Source: Flavobacterium fryxellicola (GTDB taxonomy: Bacteria; Bacteroidota; Bacteroidia; Flavobacteriales; Flavobacteriaceae). Taken from it: a stretch of DNA of 64,000 nt. The DNA lies in NCBI RefSeq assembly GCF_900143245.1, contig NZ_FRDK01000002.1, positions 496,001 through 560,000 of the forward strand, in the 5' to 3' direction. The position numbers and the translations under genes were made by a program. Each line of letters starts with the position of its first letter. The stretch's first letter is position 1. The notes under the pieces are model-generated. The model made no database searches and had not been told where the DNA came from. It saw only the letters and a list, made by a program, of their open reading frames with translations. Below are positions 46,237 through 54,360 of the stretch, piece after piece.

Positions 46237-48552
46237 ATGAATTACGATTTTTCAACTTTAAATGATAAGGATTTTGAAGAACTAATTGTAGATCTTTTAA
46301 ATGCCCATTTTAAACTTGATTTACAGAGTTTCAAAATAGGTAAAGACAAAGGAGTTGATTTGAGATACTCATCTATAAAAAACAACAACTCAATCGTTGT
46401 CCAAGCAAAACATTATTTCAAATCGGGATATTCTCAATTAAAAAGCAGTATTAAAAGTACTGAAGTTCAAAACGCAAAAAACTTAAAACCTGAGAGATAT
46501 ATTTTTGTTACGTCAATGGAACTTTCTAATACTCAAAAAGATGAAATAAAGCATCTGTTTAAGCCATACATTCAAACTTCAAATGATGTTGTAGGAAGAG
46601 AAGATTTGAATAGATATTTGAGAGGTAATAAGCAAATTGTAAAAAATCATTTTAAATTATGGTTTTCGAGTACTGAAATAATTTCTAATATTTTAAATAA
46701 TGCTATTGAAGGCAGGACAAAATCCTATCTTTCATCGGTGAAGTCAAAAGTTCCTTTATATGTTTTAACGAAAAATTTTGATCAAGGAAATATAATTCTA
46801 GAAAGAGAAAAAATTCTTCTTATAACTGGACTTCCAGGGGTTGGTAAAACTACTTTGGCTGAGATTTTATTATTTGAAAAAGGACGGAATGATTATCAAA
46901 TATATTTTATTAGAACAATCAAAGAGGCCGAAGATGTTATTTCTCCAGATGAAGATACAAAACAAGTATTTTATTTTGATGATTTTTTGGGTGAGGTTTA
47001 TTACGAAATTATAGCAGGTAGTCAGAAAGAAAGTGAAATAGCACAGTTTGTAGACAGAATAAAACACACTCCTAATAAGTATTTAATACTATCTACAAGA
47101 ACAATAATTCTTGAACAAGCAAAAAACAAATCTGAAAAAATTAAAAATTCTCGAATAGAATCGGGAAAGTATGAATTATGCCTAAATGATTACACCAAAC
47201 TAAACAAGGCAAAAATATTATACAATCATTTATACTTCAGAGATTTGAAAGCGGAGTTATCAAAGGGAATTATTCAAAATGAATTTTATAAAAAAATCAT
47301 TTTACATAAAAATTATAATCCTAGATTAATCGAATTTATCACAGATAAAAATAAGGTAAACCTTTTTTCTAAAGAAGAGTATTTAAAATTTGTATTAGAT
47401 AGTTTGGAAAAGCCAGAAGAGATATGGAGACATTCTTTTTCAAATCAAACAAATTATTTTGATAAATGTTTACTTATTACAATGTTTACATTCCAAGGGA
47501 GTATAGAAGAAAGTGCTTTTAATAATAGTTTTAACCTTAGAGTTGAATTTGAAAAAAATAGTAATAATCAAATTATAACTTCCAATATATTTAAATCATC
47601 AATTAGAAATTTAATGAATGGATTTATTTTAGCTACAATTACAGATGTAGATAAGAAAATTCAAAGTTTCAAGTTTATTAATCCATCTTTAATGGATTAT
47701 CTTTTTCTCTATTTAAATGGTAATAATGAAGAACTAAAAGCAATTGTTTCATCTGCAAAATATATTGAACAAATTGGAATTTTTAATCCTGAAAAAGGAA
47801 AATTAACTCTCAATAAAGAATTACAAATAATAATTAAAGACAAAATAGATAAGGATCAACTAGATACATTAGACGAATACAAACAGTATACAATTACTGG
47901 CTTAAAAATGGAAGTTTTAGTAAAGTATTGTACTGCGATTGATATAGATGACATTTTACTCCATCTATTAAAACAGGTTAATTTAAAACAGACATGGTGG
48001 ATAAGAAGAAATATATATTATGTATTGACAAATTTATCTAATCTGACTAACTCAATAGAATATATAAAAGATAACTTTTTCATTCTTATTAAACCTTTAT
48101 TACTTCAGATAGATGATAGGAAAATGTTGTTGGAAATGCCTTCTTTATTTAAGAAGTTTGGAAAAAATTATTCAAAATTTGCTACTACAGACACTGGACA
48201 TTTATTAGTTTCACATTGTATTAGTTCAATAGTAATAATAGAAGAAAAAGAACTTTTTTCTAGTTACAAAGATTCTATTTTGGATTCGAGTGATGCTGAT
48301 TTCCACATATACGATTCCTTAAATGATTTTGAAAGAGAATTATTTGATATTTTATTACCCAATTCTAATTTTGTTATAGAGCGAGAATACAATGAAGAAA
48401 GTATCAGCAATTTAATAGAAATAAATAATAAAAACCTTGAGGAATCAATGAAGAGAGAAAACAGTACTCAAAAATACTTTGATGAATTTAATCATCGACA
48501 AGAACTTGAAAATATACTTATTGAAGACATGTTTAATAGTTTTAATAATTAA
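46237..48552 (+). CDS. Mrr-like nuclease fused to an nSTAND3-like NTPase
   Basis: A 771-aa protein. The N-terminus is a restriction endonuclease-like domain: FEELIVDLL (E14/E15), KGVDLRY (D41), VVQAKHY (Q56-x-K58), the Mrr_cat pattern. A P-loop LITGLPGVGKTTLAE (about 195-209), Walker B FYFDDFLG (about 245) and sensor-like ILSTRTIILEQA (about 284) mark an nSTAND3-type ATPase. The C-terminal 350 residues are helical, with no clear TPR or LRR repeats. STAND proteins act as pattern-recognition switches; here sensing would unleash DNA cleavage. It is 2 nt after the AAA gene. Confidence 0.83.
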   Translation: MNYDFSTLNDKDFEELIVDLLNAHFKLDLQSFKIGKDKGVDLRYSSIKNNNSIVVQAKHYFKSGYSQLKSSIKSTEVQNAKNLKPERYIFVTSMELSNTQKDEIKHLFKPYIQTSNDVVGREDLNRYLRGNKQIVKNHFKLWFSSTEIISNILNNAIEGRTKSYLSSVKSKVPLYVLTKNFDQGNIILEREKILLITGLPGVGKTTLAEILLFEKGRNDYQIYFIRTIKEAEDVISPDEDTKQVFYFDDFLGEVYYEIIAGSQKESEIAQFVDRIKHTPNKYLILSTRTIILEQAKNKSEKIKNSRIESGKYELCLNDYTKLNKAKILYNHLYFRDLKAELSKGIIQNEFYKKIILHKNYNPRLIEFITDKNKVNLFSKEEYLKFVLDSLEKPEEIWRHSFSNQTNYFDKCLLITMFTFQGSIEESAFNNSFNLRVEFEKNSNNQIITSNIFKSSIRNLMNGFILATITDVDKKIQSFKFINPSLMDYLFLYLNGNNEELKAIVSSAKYIEQIGIFNPEKGKLTLNKELQIIIKDKIDKDQLDTLDEYKQYTITGLKMEVLVKYCTAIDIDDILLHLLKQVNLKQTWWIRRNIYYVLTNLSNLTNSIEYIKDNFFILIKPLLLQIDDRKMLLEMPSLFKKFGKNYSKFATTDTGHLLVSHCISSIVIIEEKELFSSYKDSILDSSDADFHIYDSLNDFERELFDILLPNSNFVIEREYNEESISNLIEINNKNLEESMKRENSTQKYFDEFNHRQELENILIEDMFNSFNN

Positions 48553-48554
48553 TT

Positions 48555-49910
48555 ATGCATTCTTACTTCGGACATATATTTCTACCACAAGAAAATAACT
48601 TTCAAAAAATTGAAGGCGTTCGTTTATTTATAGATGGAGATGCTTTTTGGATAGAAGCATCCATGTATTTATTTGGTATAGAGAAATATAACTTAATCAA
48701 AGGAGCATTTAGTGATTTAGGATATGTTTCATTAATAGAGTGTAACGTTAAGGGATTTACTAATAGTGTAGGCGGGAATGAAGGAAAACTAAGTGTAAAC
48801 TATATATTATGCGGAATTCAAATAGATAACGAGGATGACTTAAATTTTTCAAGCTTATCAGTAACAATGCCTAGTTTAAAAAAATGGATCAATAAAACCG
48901 TTTTTAATGGTTATTTAATTGGCGAAGAAAAAATGTCTATTAAATATCCCGATAACATCAATTTTGGTGAATTTGGAAAATTCAGTTTAGCAGCTTCTTT
49001 TGGATTTAATCAAAATCACGATAGTAATAAAACAATAATCCTTAAGGATTACATAACTCTAAAAATTAAAGGAACTACTTCTAATTTATCTCTTTGGGAA
49101 TTTCTTGAAATTTATAGAAAATTTAAAAAATTCCTTGCCTTTATTAATGTGTTCGACAATGATAATGATTCGTTTGTACTGTCAGATAATAATATAAAAT
49201 ATGAATTTAATGATTCTCTCGTTCAAATGAGATTTTATATGAGTTCCTATAATTTTAAAGATAGAGGAATAGACGATGTCCGTGCACCAAAATTTGATAT
49301 TGTTCAAAATGATATAAATTCAATATTACAAAATTGGTACTCAAAATCAGAAATTAATCACAGTGTAAGTTTAATTTTAGAAAAATACTTTCAAGATCGA
49401 TTAAGCAGAGAAACCTATTTTTTGAATAGCTGCTTTGCAATAGAAATATATCACAGAAGATTTAAAAACAATACAAAACTTCCTTCCTCTGAATTTAAAA
49501 AATTAAAGAAAGCAATTATTGACAAACTAGAAACACCTCAGGAAATAGCTTTTTTTAAAGAAAAACTGTCTTATGCTAATGAACCAAGCTTTAGAGAGAG
49601 ATTAAAAAGCTTTGATGATGATTTTCCATTTATTTTACCTGATAATATAAACACCGATGATTTTATTAAAAAAGTGGTTTTAACTAGAAATTTTATTGTT
49701 CATAGAGGTTCGCCAGAAGGTACTATTTCTGGGCTCGAATTATATTACGCATCTATTTCCGTCGAAGCATTAACAAAATGGTGTATTTATAAGGAAATAG
49801 GTTTTACGGAGAATCATCTGTTATCAATGTTTCAGTATACTCGTGAACAAATAAATAGAATGTTTGGTTTGAATAAAAGATTACAAACTGGAATAATGAA
49901 AACTAAATGA
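48555..49910 (+). CDS. ApeA-like HEPN ribonuclease
   Basis: A 451-aa protein with an ApeA N-terminal-type beta domain (HSYFGHIFLPQENNFQKIEG, then NYILCGIQIDNEDD) and a C-terminal HEPN domain (about 270-440) with the R-x4-H pair TRNFIVHRG (R378, H383), the usual HEPN RNase active site. ApeA is a known anti-phage abortive factor that cleaves RNA after phage entry. It starts 2 nt after the STAND gene and is thus likely part of the same transcript. Confidence 0.82.
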   Translation: MHSYFGHIFLPQENNFQKIEGVRLFIDGDAFWIEASMYLFGIEKYNLIKGAFSDLGYVSLIECNVKGFTNSVGGNEGKLSVNYILCGIQIDNEDDLNFSSLSVTMPSLKKWINKTVFNGYLIGEEKMSIKYPDNINFGEFGKFSLAASFGFNQNHDSNKTIILKDYITLKIKGTTSNLSLWEFLEIYRKFKKFLAFINVFDNDNDSFVLSDNNIKYEFNDSLVQMRFYMSSYNFKDRGIDDVRAPKFDIVQNDINSILQNWYSKSEINHSVSLILEKYFQDRLSRETYFLNSCFAIEIYHRRFKNNTKLPSSEFKKLKKAIIDKLETPQEIAFFKEKLSYANEPSFRERLKSFDDDFPFILPDNINTDDFIKKVVLTRNFIVHRGSPEGTISGLELYYASISVEALTKWCIYKEIGFTENHLLSMFQYTREQINRMFGLNKRLQTGIMKTK

Positions 49911-49985
49911 ATTGAAAAACATTAGAAATAGTTTAGTTTCGATGAATTAATTAAAAGACATAAAAAAGAATAAATTATTATTAAA

Positions 49986-50888
49986 ATGGCAGAATTTTTT
50001 ACTGGTACAGCGTTAGACGAAAAGCTAACAGATATTATTTGGGAAGCAAAAAAAGAACTCATCATCCTCTCCCCTTTCATTAGACTTGATGATTATTGCA
50101 AAAGCATTTTTAAAAAATTAAAAAACAAACCTGAACTAGAAATCATAATCGTTTTTGGTAAAAATGAGGGTGAAACTCAAAGAAGTTTAACGCCCGCTGA
50201 TTTAGAGTTGTTCAAAGAGTTTAGCAACATAACCATTATTTATTGCAACAATTTACACGCAAAATATTATGCCAATGAAAGCGAAGCTCTCTTAACTTCA
50301 TTAAACCTTCTTGGGAAATCTATGACCGATAATGTGGAGTATGGCATTTCCTTTCAAAATTCTAAACTCACATTAGATAAACTATACACGGATTCTATCG
50401 GATATACAAATGGAGTAATTCTAGACAATCCAATTATTTTTTTAAAACGCCCTATATTCAAGAAAACGAACTTTGGTCTGTCAAAAAAATATGTAGAATC
50501 AATAATTCTTTGTGATGTCACGGAAGCTCTATATCGGAACAGAGATTTTGAAAAAAAATATTATAAAGATTTTGATCTTGAGTTATTAGAATCTGACGAC
50601 AAACCATCAAGAGCAGAATTTATTCCTGAGGAGAAAAGTGTAGAAAAAAAGCAATATCCCATTAATAACGTTAAAACCAATAACAACGATAGAAATCAAG
50701 AACCTGAACTAGGCTTTTGCATTAGAACAGGACAACAAATTCCATTTGATATTAAACGCCCCTATTGTTTGGAGGCTTATCGCACTTGGGCAAACTTTGA
50801 AAACTGGAATTATCAAGAAAATTATTGCCATAGAACTGGAAAAGATTCCAACGGAAAAACCTCCATGTCAAATCCAATTCTTTATTAG
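49986..50888 (+). CDS. PLD-like (HKD) phosphodiesterase family protein
   Basis: A 300-aa protein with one PLD-like catalytic motif, LHAKYYANESEALLTSLNLLG (H91-x-K93-x4-E98, with Glu where Asp is usual). Only one HKD is seen, so it would work as a dimer. A C-terminal Cys-rich part (CIRTGQQIPF, RPYCLEAY, YCHRTG) may bind zinc. Such proteins occur in defence islands, often as nucleases. The gene is 75 nt after ApeA; whether it belongs to the same operon is unproven. Confidence 0.75.
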   Translation: MAEFFTGTALDEKLTDIIWEAKKELIILSPFIRLDDYCKSIFKKLKNKPELEIIIVFGKNEGETQRSLTPADLELFKEFSNITIIYCNNLHAKYYANESEALLTSLNLLGKSMTDNVEYGISFQNSKLTLDKLYTDSIGYTNGVILDNPIIFLKRPIFKKTNFGLSKKYVESIILCDVTEALYRNRDFEKKYYKDFDLELLESDDKPSRAEFIPEEKSVEKKQYPINNVKTNNNDRNQEPELGFCIRTGQQIPFDIKRPYCLEAYRTWANFENWNYQENYCHRTGKDSNGKTSMSNPILY

Positions 50889-50911
50889 ATCTAACTTACA
50901 TAACAAAAAGC

Positions 50912-52039
50912 ATGAAATATTTTGGATATATAAATAAGGAAACTTTCAAAGTCCTTAATAATACTGAGAAGCTGAACTTTTTAATAAATAACAGCCTATT
51001 CGTATATTCGTTAGATCCAATACACACGTCCAATCCATTTACTCAGGAAGAAATAGCAAGCATGAGTATGGTGAAAAAACAGTTACTTGTAATGTCAGTG
51101 ATATCATCAATGGCGCAAGAAAGCGGTAAAGGAGATGACTGTTTTTATTTCACCGACCAAGATCACAACAACATAGGTATTTTTATCCAAGAAAATAAAA
51201 AAACTAAATGCGTAAAAATAGAACCAACTCAAAGCTTCCTAGATGAATTCTATGAAGATTTAACTAAAAAATATGAAGATAAAATCTTATCAGAAAAATA
51301 TCAATTCTATGAAAAATTTAATGATGACATTTTTGGTTTAGATCACAAAAAGCAAATAAAGCTAGCTTTAAAAAGCTATAAGGAGATTTATAAAAGTCTT
51401 CATCAGGACGATAATACATTTATAGGTAATTATGTTGGCAAGAAAAACCATGATTTCGCCATTGAAAGCAAATTAGAATTAGTTGTCTACGAAAAATTGA
51501 AATACCAACATAGTTTAATCAATTTATACTCCTATTTTGAATATTTGTACGGAAAAAAATCCTATTTAAAGAATAATTTTTATACCATAAATCAAGAGAT
51601 CATTGACTCAATAATTAAGTACGAATCACGAAAACAGATAATGAAAGACCTAAATGATAAATATAATTTTGAGAATAATAATGAAATTGATAGTAAAAAA
51701 GATATCAACCATCAGGCTCCAAAAAATGATGTTATACCATTTTTGAATTTTATTAGACATGAAAATAAAACAGAAATAGAGCGAATAATAAAACTTCATT
51801 ACTCAGATTTAAGAGGTGTTTCATTGAGATACTTGATTGAATTTTTAATTGATCAGCAAATACTCTTGATAAACTATGGCGATAAAACTAAAATTTACGA
51901 AAGCATAAAAATTTTATTTGACAATAAAGATATCGGTACTCCTTCTTCAGTTTTTGATTTAAAAATAGATAGAGAAAAAGATCATAAATACTTAAATGCA
52001 AAAAATAATTTTCTAAATAAATTTGACAAATTGCTTTAA
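50912..52039 (+). CDS. Unknown protein at the end of the defence cluster
   Basis: A 375-aa cytoplasmic protein that I do not recognise. It is helix-rich and low in Cys. The last 90 residues (HYSDLRGVSLRYLIEFLIDQQILLINYG, IGTPSSVFDLKID) weakly recall C-terminal ends of RteC-type regulators or other Bacteroidota mobile-element proteins. The middle is highly charged. It is 23 nt after the PLD-like gene and ends in a clear terminator, so it closes the transcript. Confidence 0.7.
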   Translation: MKYFGYINKETFKVLNNTEKLNFLINNSLFVYSLDPIHTSNPFTQEEIASMSMVKKQLLVMSVISSMAQESGKGDDCFYFTDQDHNNIGIFIQENKKTKCVKIEPTQSFLDEFYEDLTKKYEDKILSEKYQFYEKFNDDIFGLDHKKQIKLALKSYKEIYKSLHQDDNTFIGNYVGKKNHDFAIESKLELVVYEKLKYQHSLINLYSYFEYLYGKKSYLKNNFYTINQEIIDSIIKYESRKQIMKDLNDKYNFENNNEIDSKKDINHQAPKNDVIPFLNFIRHENKTEIERIIKLHYSDLRGVSLRYLIEFLIDQQILLINYGDKTKIYESIKILFDNKDIGTPSSVFDLKIDREKDHKYLNAKNNFLNKFDKLL

Positions 52040-52067
52040 TTTAAAAATTTATCTAAAACTTCTTGTA

Positions 52068-52114
52068 TCAGCTTGTAACTCCTTATATCCTTGAAGTTAC
52101 AAGCTGATTTTTTT
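52068..52114 (+). terminator. Terminator of the defence cluster
   Basis: TCAGCTTGTAACT (52068-52080) pairs fully with AGTTACAAGCTGA (52095-52107); a 14-nt loop and a T-run (to 52114) follow. Confidence 0.88.
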
Positions 52115-52198
52115 GAATAAACCTGTGTTTTTCAGAAATATTTGTAATCGAAATTAATTTTAATAACGATTAATTAAATAATTTTTTAAACATAAGAA

Positions 52199-52495
52199 AT
52201 GAACACACAGCAATTTTTTCAATCATTTGACAACCTCCAAGAAGAGGTAAAAGAACTCAAAGCACTTCAAAGAAGAATTCTACTACTATTAGAAAACTTT
52301 AGACTTATCTCCTCAGACAAATCCTCTGTATTAGAAGACTGGATTTCTGTAAAGGAAACTTGCGCGCTATTAAGTTGTAGCGAGGTTACTTTGTGGAAAA
52401 TCAGAAAAGAAGGTATAATTCCCTTTACAAGAATTAAACGAACCATTCGATTTAAGAGAATTGATGTACTTAATTATTTAAACCAAATAGGATAA
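52199..52495 (+). CDS. Small HTH (excisionase/MerR-like) DNA-binding protein
   Basis: A 98-aa protein. A short N-terminal coiled coil (residues 5-35) is followed by an HTH_17 domain: WISVKETCALLSCSEVTLWKIRKEGIIPF, then RFKRIDVLNYL. This is the common first gene of mobile-element control modules in Bacteroidota and may act as excisionase or transcription regulator. It is 2 nt upstream of the RHH-like gene. Confidence 0.85.
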   Translation: MNTQQFFQSFDNLQEEVKELKALQRRILLLLENFRLISSDKSSVLEDWISVKETCALLSCSEVTLWKIRKEGIIPFTRIKRTIRFKRIDVLNYLNQIG

Positions 52496-52497
52496 TT

Positions 52498-52965
52498 ATG
52501 AAATCAGTACTATTAAACGTCCGTGTGCCTGAAAACCTTAGTGACAGGCTAAACGAGGAATCAATGGATTTAGGAGTGAATCTTTCTGAAATCCTTCGCA
52601 CCATTATTGCCAATCATTTTGACGTAGAACTTCAAGAAGACGAAATTTATAATTCGAATAAATTCATCTACCTCCTTTCTTGGATTTTAGCAAAAAAAGG
52701 ACAACCACAAGATCATAGCGAGAAAGAAACGCTAGTAGACCTAAAAAATATTGTGTTGGAAGTGATAAAAGATAATCAACTCCCTGAGCATCTTACAGAA
52801 GAATTTGAAAAACTATTATTTGATCTTCAAAGATTCATCGCAGCTTTCGGAACAGAAAATAACCAATTTCGATTTTGTGTTCTATACCAAGAAGACACCT
52901 TCGATTACACAGGACTGATTGATTATATAGCTTACAAAGCTTTTGAGAACAGAATTCAACTTTAA
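52498..52965 (+). CDS. RHH-like DNA-binding protein
   Basis: A 155-aa protein. The N-terminus SVLLNVRVPENLSDRLNEES, LSEILRTIIANHF is a ribbon-helix-helix pattern. The remainder (about 55-155) is helical and unassigned. It is co-transcribed with the HTH gene and precedes the RepA-like gene; a matching inverted repeat lies directly downstream at 52972-53028. It may be a copy-control or autoregulatory factor. Confidence 0.65.
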   Translation: MKSVLLNVRVPENLSDRLNEESMDLGVNLSEILRTIIANHFDVELQEDEIYNSNKFIYLLSWILAKKGQPQDHSEKETLVDLKNIVLEVIKDNQLPEHLTEEFEKLLFDLQRFIAAFGTENNQFRFCVLYQEDTFDYTGLIDYIAYKAFENRIQL

Positions 52966-52971
52966 ATCTAT

Positions 52972-53028
52972 TTGTATACAGAATGTATTACAGCTTGTCT
53001 TACATACTGTACTACATTCTGTATACAA
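52972..53028. repeat. 16-bp inverted repeat upstream of the RepA-like gene
   Basis: TTGTATACAGAATGTA (52972-52987) and its exact inverse TACATTCTGTATACAA (53013-53028), with 25 bp between. No T-run on the coding side, so not a simple terminator; an operator or replication site is likely, 17 bp before the RepA ATG. Confidence 0.7.
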
Positions 53029-53044
53029 TTTACAATAATCAGAT

Positions 53045-54100
53045 ATGCCAGAACAACAACCAAATAACTTGAATGCAACAATTGATTTCAAACAAAGCCT
53101 AGAAACCGATTTGAAAGCTGCATTTGAAAGCACGAATGTAGAAGAAAGTCCTAGTTGCTTTATGATTAAGCCCATGAATGACTGGATTGAAGAAGCCAAA
53201 AATCGTCCAATTCCAAATATGCTATTCAGTGAATTATGGTATCAACGGGAGATCTGCATCTTATTTGCCGATACGAATTTAGGAAAATCAATACTAGCCT
53301 TGCAAATCTCCAATTCTATCAGTAAAGGGATTTTTATTATAGGATTCAAAAATGAAGTTGAACCACAAAAGGTACTATACTTTGATTTTGAATTATCAGA
53401 CAAACAGATCGAAAATCGATATTCTAAAAGTTACACCGAACACTATCTATTTAATGAAAATTTAATACGAGTAGAGATAAATCCTGAACAGGAGATACCT
53501 GCCAAATTCAAAGACTTTGAAGAGTTTTTATGCTTTTCCTTAGAAAAAGCAATTATTGAAACTCAAGCTAAAATTATAGTTATAGATAATCTTACATACT
53601 TAAAGAATGACACTGAAAAAGCAAAAGAGGCCTTGCCTCTAATGAAATTTCTAAACAGTATAAAGAAAAAATATGGCCTATCAATATTAGTACTTGCACA
53701 TACTCCTAAACGAGACTCCTCTAAACCTTTAAGTAAAAATGACCTATCAGGTAGTAAAATGCTAATTAACTTTTGCGACAGCTGCTTTGCCATCGGTGAA
53801 AGCATACAGAAAAATGGACTGCGCTATATCAAGCAAATAAAACAGCGTAATACGGAACTAATATACGACACCGAAAATGTAATTATTTGTACAATTGAGA
53901 AGCAGTCCAATTTTTTAGAATTTGTATTTGATAGCTACGATGATGAAATGGAACATTTGAAACCAAGAAATAACAGTGAACAAATTAGTGAGATAATTAA
54001 ATTAAAAAATCAAGGATTAAGTAATGTTGAGATTGGAACACAATTAGGCATATCAGAAGGAACAGTTAGAAACAAGATAAAAAAAGCAGATACTAATTAA
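53045..54100 (+). CDS. RepA-like hexameric ATPase with C-terminal HTH
   Basis: A 351-aa RecA-fold (AAA_25) protein. Walker A FADTNLGKSILA (about 78-89; Asn-Leu-Gly-Lys), FDFELSDKQ (about 115), Walker B IIVIDNLTYL (about 177-186) and LAHTPKRD are as in RSF1010 RepA-type helicases of mobile elements. The C-terminus has a HTH (SEIIKLKNQGLSNVEIGTQLGISEGTVRNKI) for DNA binding. It should unwind the replication origin. The stop overlaps the next ATG by one base. Confidence 0.85.
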   Translation: MPEQQPNNLNATIDFKQSLETDLKAAFESTNVEESPSCFMIKPMNDWIEEAKNRPIPNMLFSELWYQREICILFADTNLGKSILALQISNSISKGIFIIGFKNEVEPQKVLYFDFELSDKQIENRYSKSYTEHYLFNENLIRVEINPEQEIPAKFKDFEEFLCFSLEKAIIETQAKIIVIDNLTYLKNDTEKAKEALPLMKFLNSIKKKYGLSILVLAHTPKRDSSKPLSKNDLSGSKMLINFCDSCFAIGESIQKNGLRYIKQIKQRNTELIYDTENVIICTIEKQSNFLEFVFDSYDDEMEHLKPRNNSEQISEIIKLKNQGLSNVEIGTQLGISEGTVRNKIKKADTN

Positions 54101-54300
54101 TGACCGCACAACTAACCTATCAAATAATACAGACTCTCCCCGAAAAGGAGAAAACACTGCTATTTGATATGTTAGAAGCTGATAGCAAACCCTTTATTAT
54201 TGAAGAATTAACGACTCCAAAGCGCAAAAAACCAGCTCTAGATTTAAAAGTAATGAAATATTTAATTGAAACCTGTTTTAGTAAAAATAAAGACTCGTAA
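54100..54300 (+). CDS. Small 66-aa protein between repA-like and toprim genes
   Basis: A 66-aa protein, not recognised: MTAQLTYQIIQTLPEKEKTL then a short basic stretch TPKRKKPALD. The ATG overlaps the RepA TAA (TAATG), so it is translationally coupled. Its stop codon is in the first unit of the 9-bp repeat array. It may be a replication accessory factor; no function shown. Confidence 0.65.
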   Translation: MTAQLTYQIIQTLPEKEKTLLFDMLEADSKPFIIEELTTPKRKKPALDLKVMKYLIETCFSKNKDS

Positions 54301-54347
54301 CATTCGTAACAATCGTAAGCCCTGCGAATGTTACGAAGTTTACGAAT
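54295..54347. repeat. 9-bp-phased repeat array, candidate origin or operator
   Basis: Three forward TCGTAA units start at 54295, 54304 and 54313, and two reverse TTACGA units at 54331 and 54340, with a degenerate CTGCGA between. All starts are on a 9-bp phase and the whole has dyad symmetry. It lies between the RepA-like and toprim genes, a place for replication iterons. Confidence 0.7.
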
Positions 54348-54360
54348 ATAAAATAGTCCC

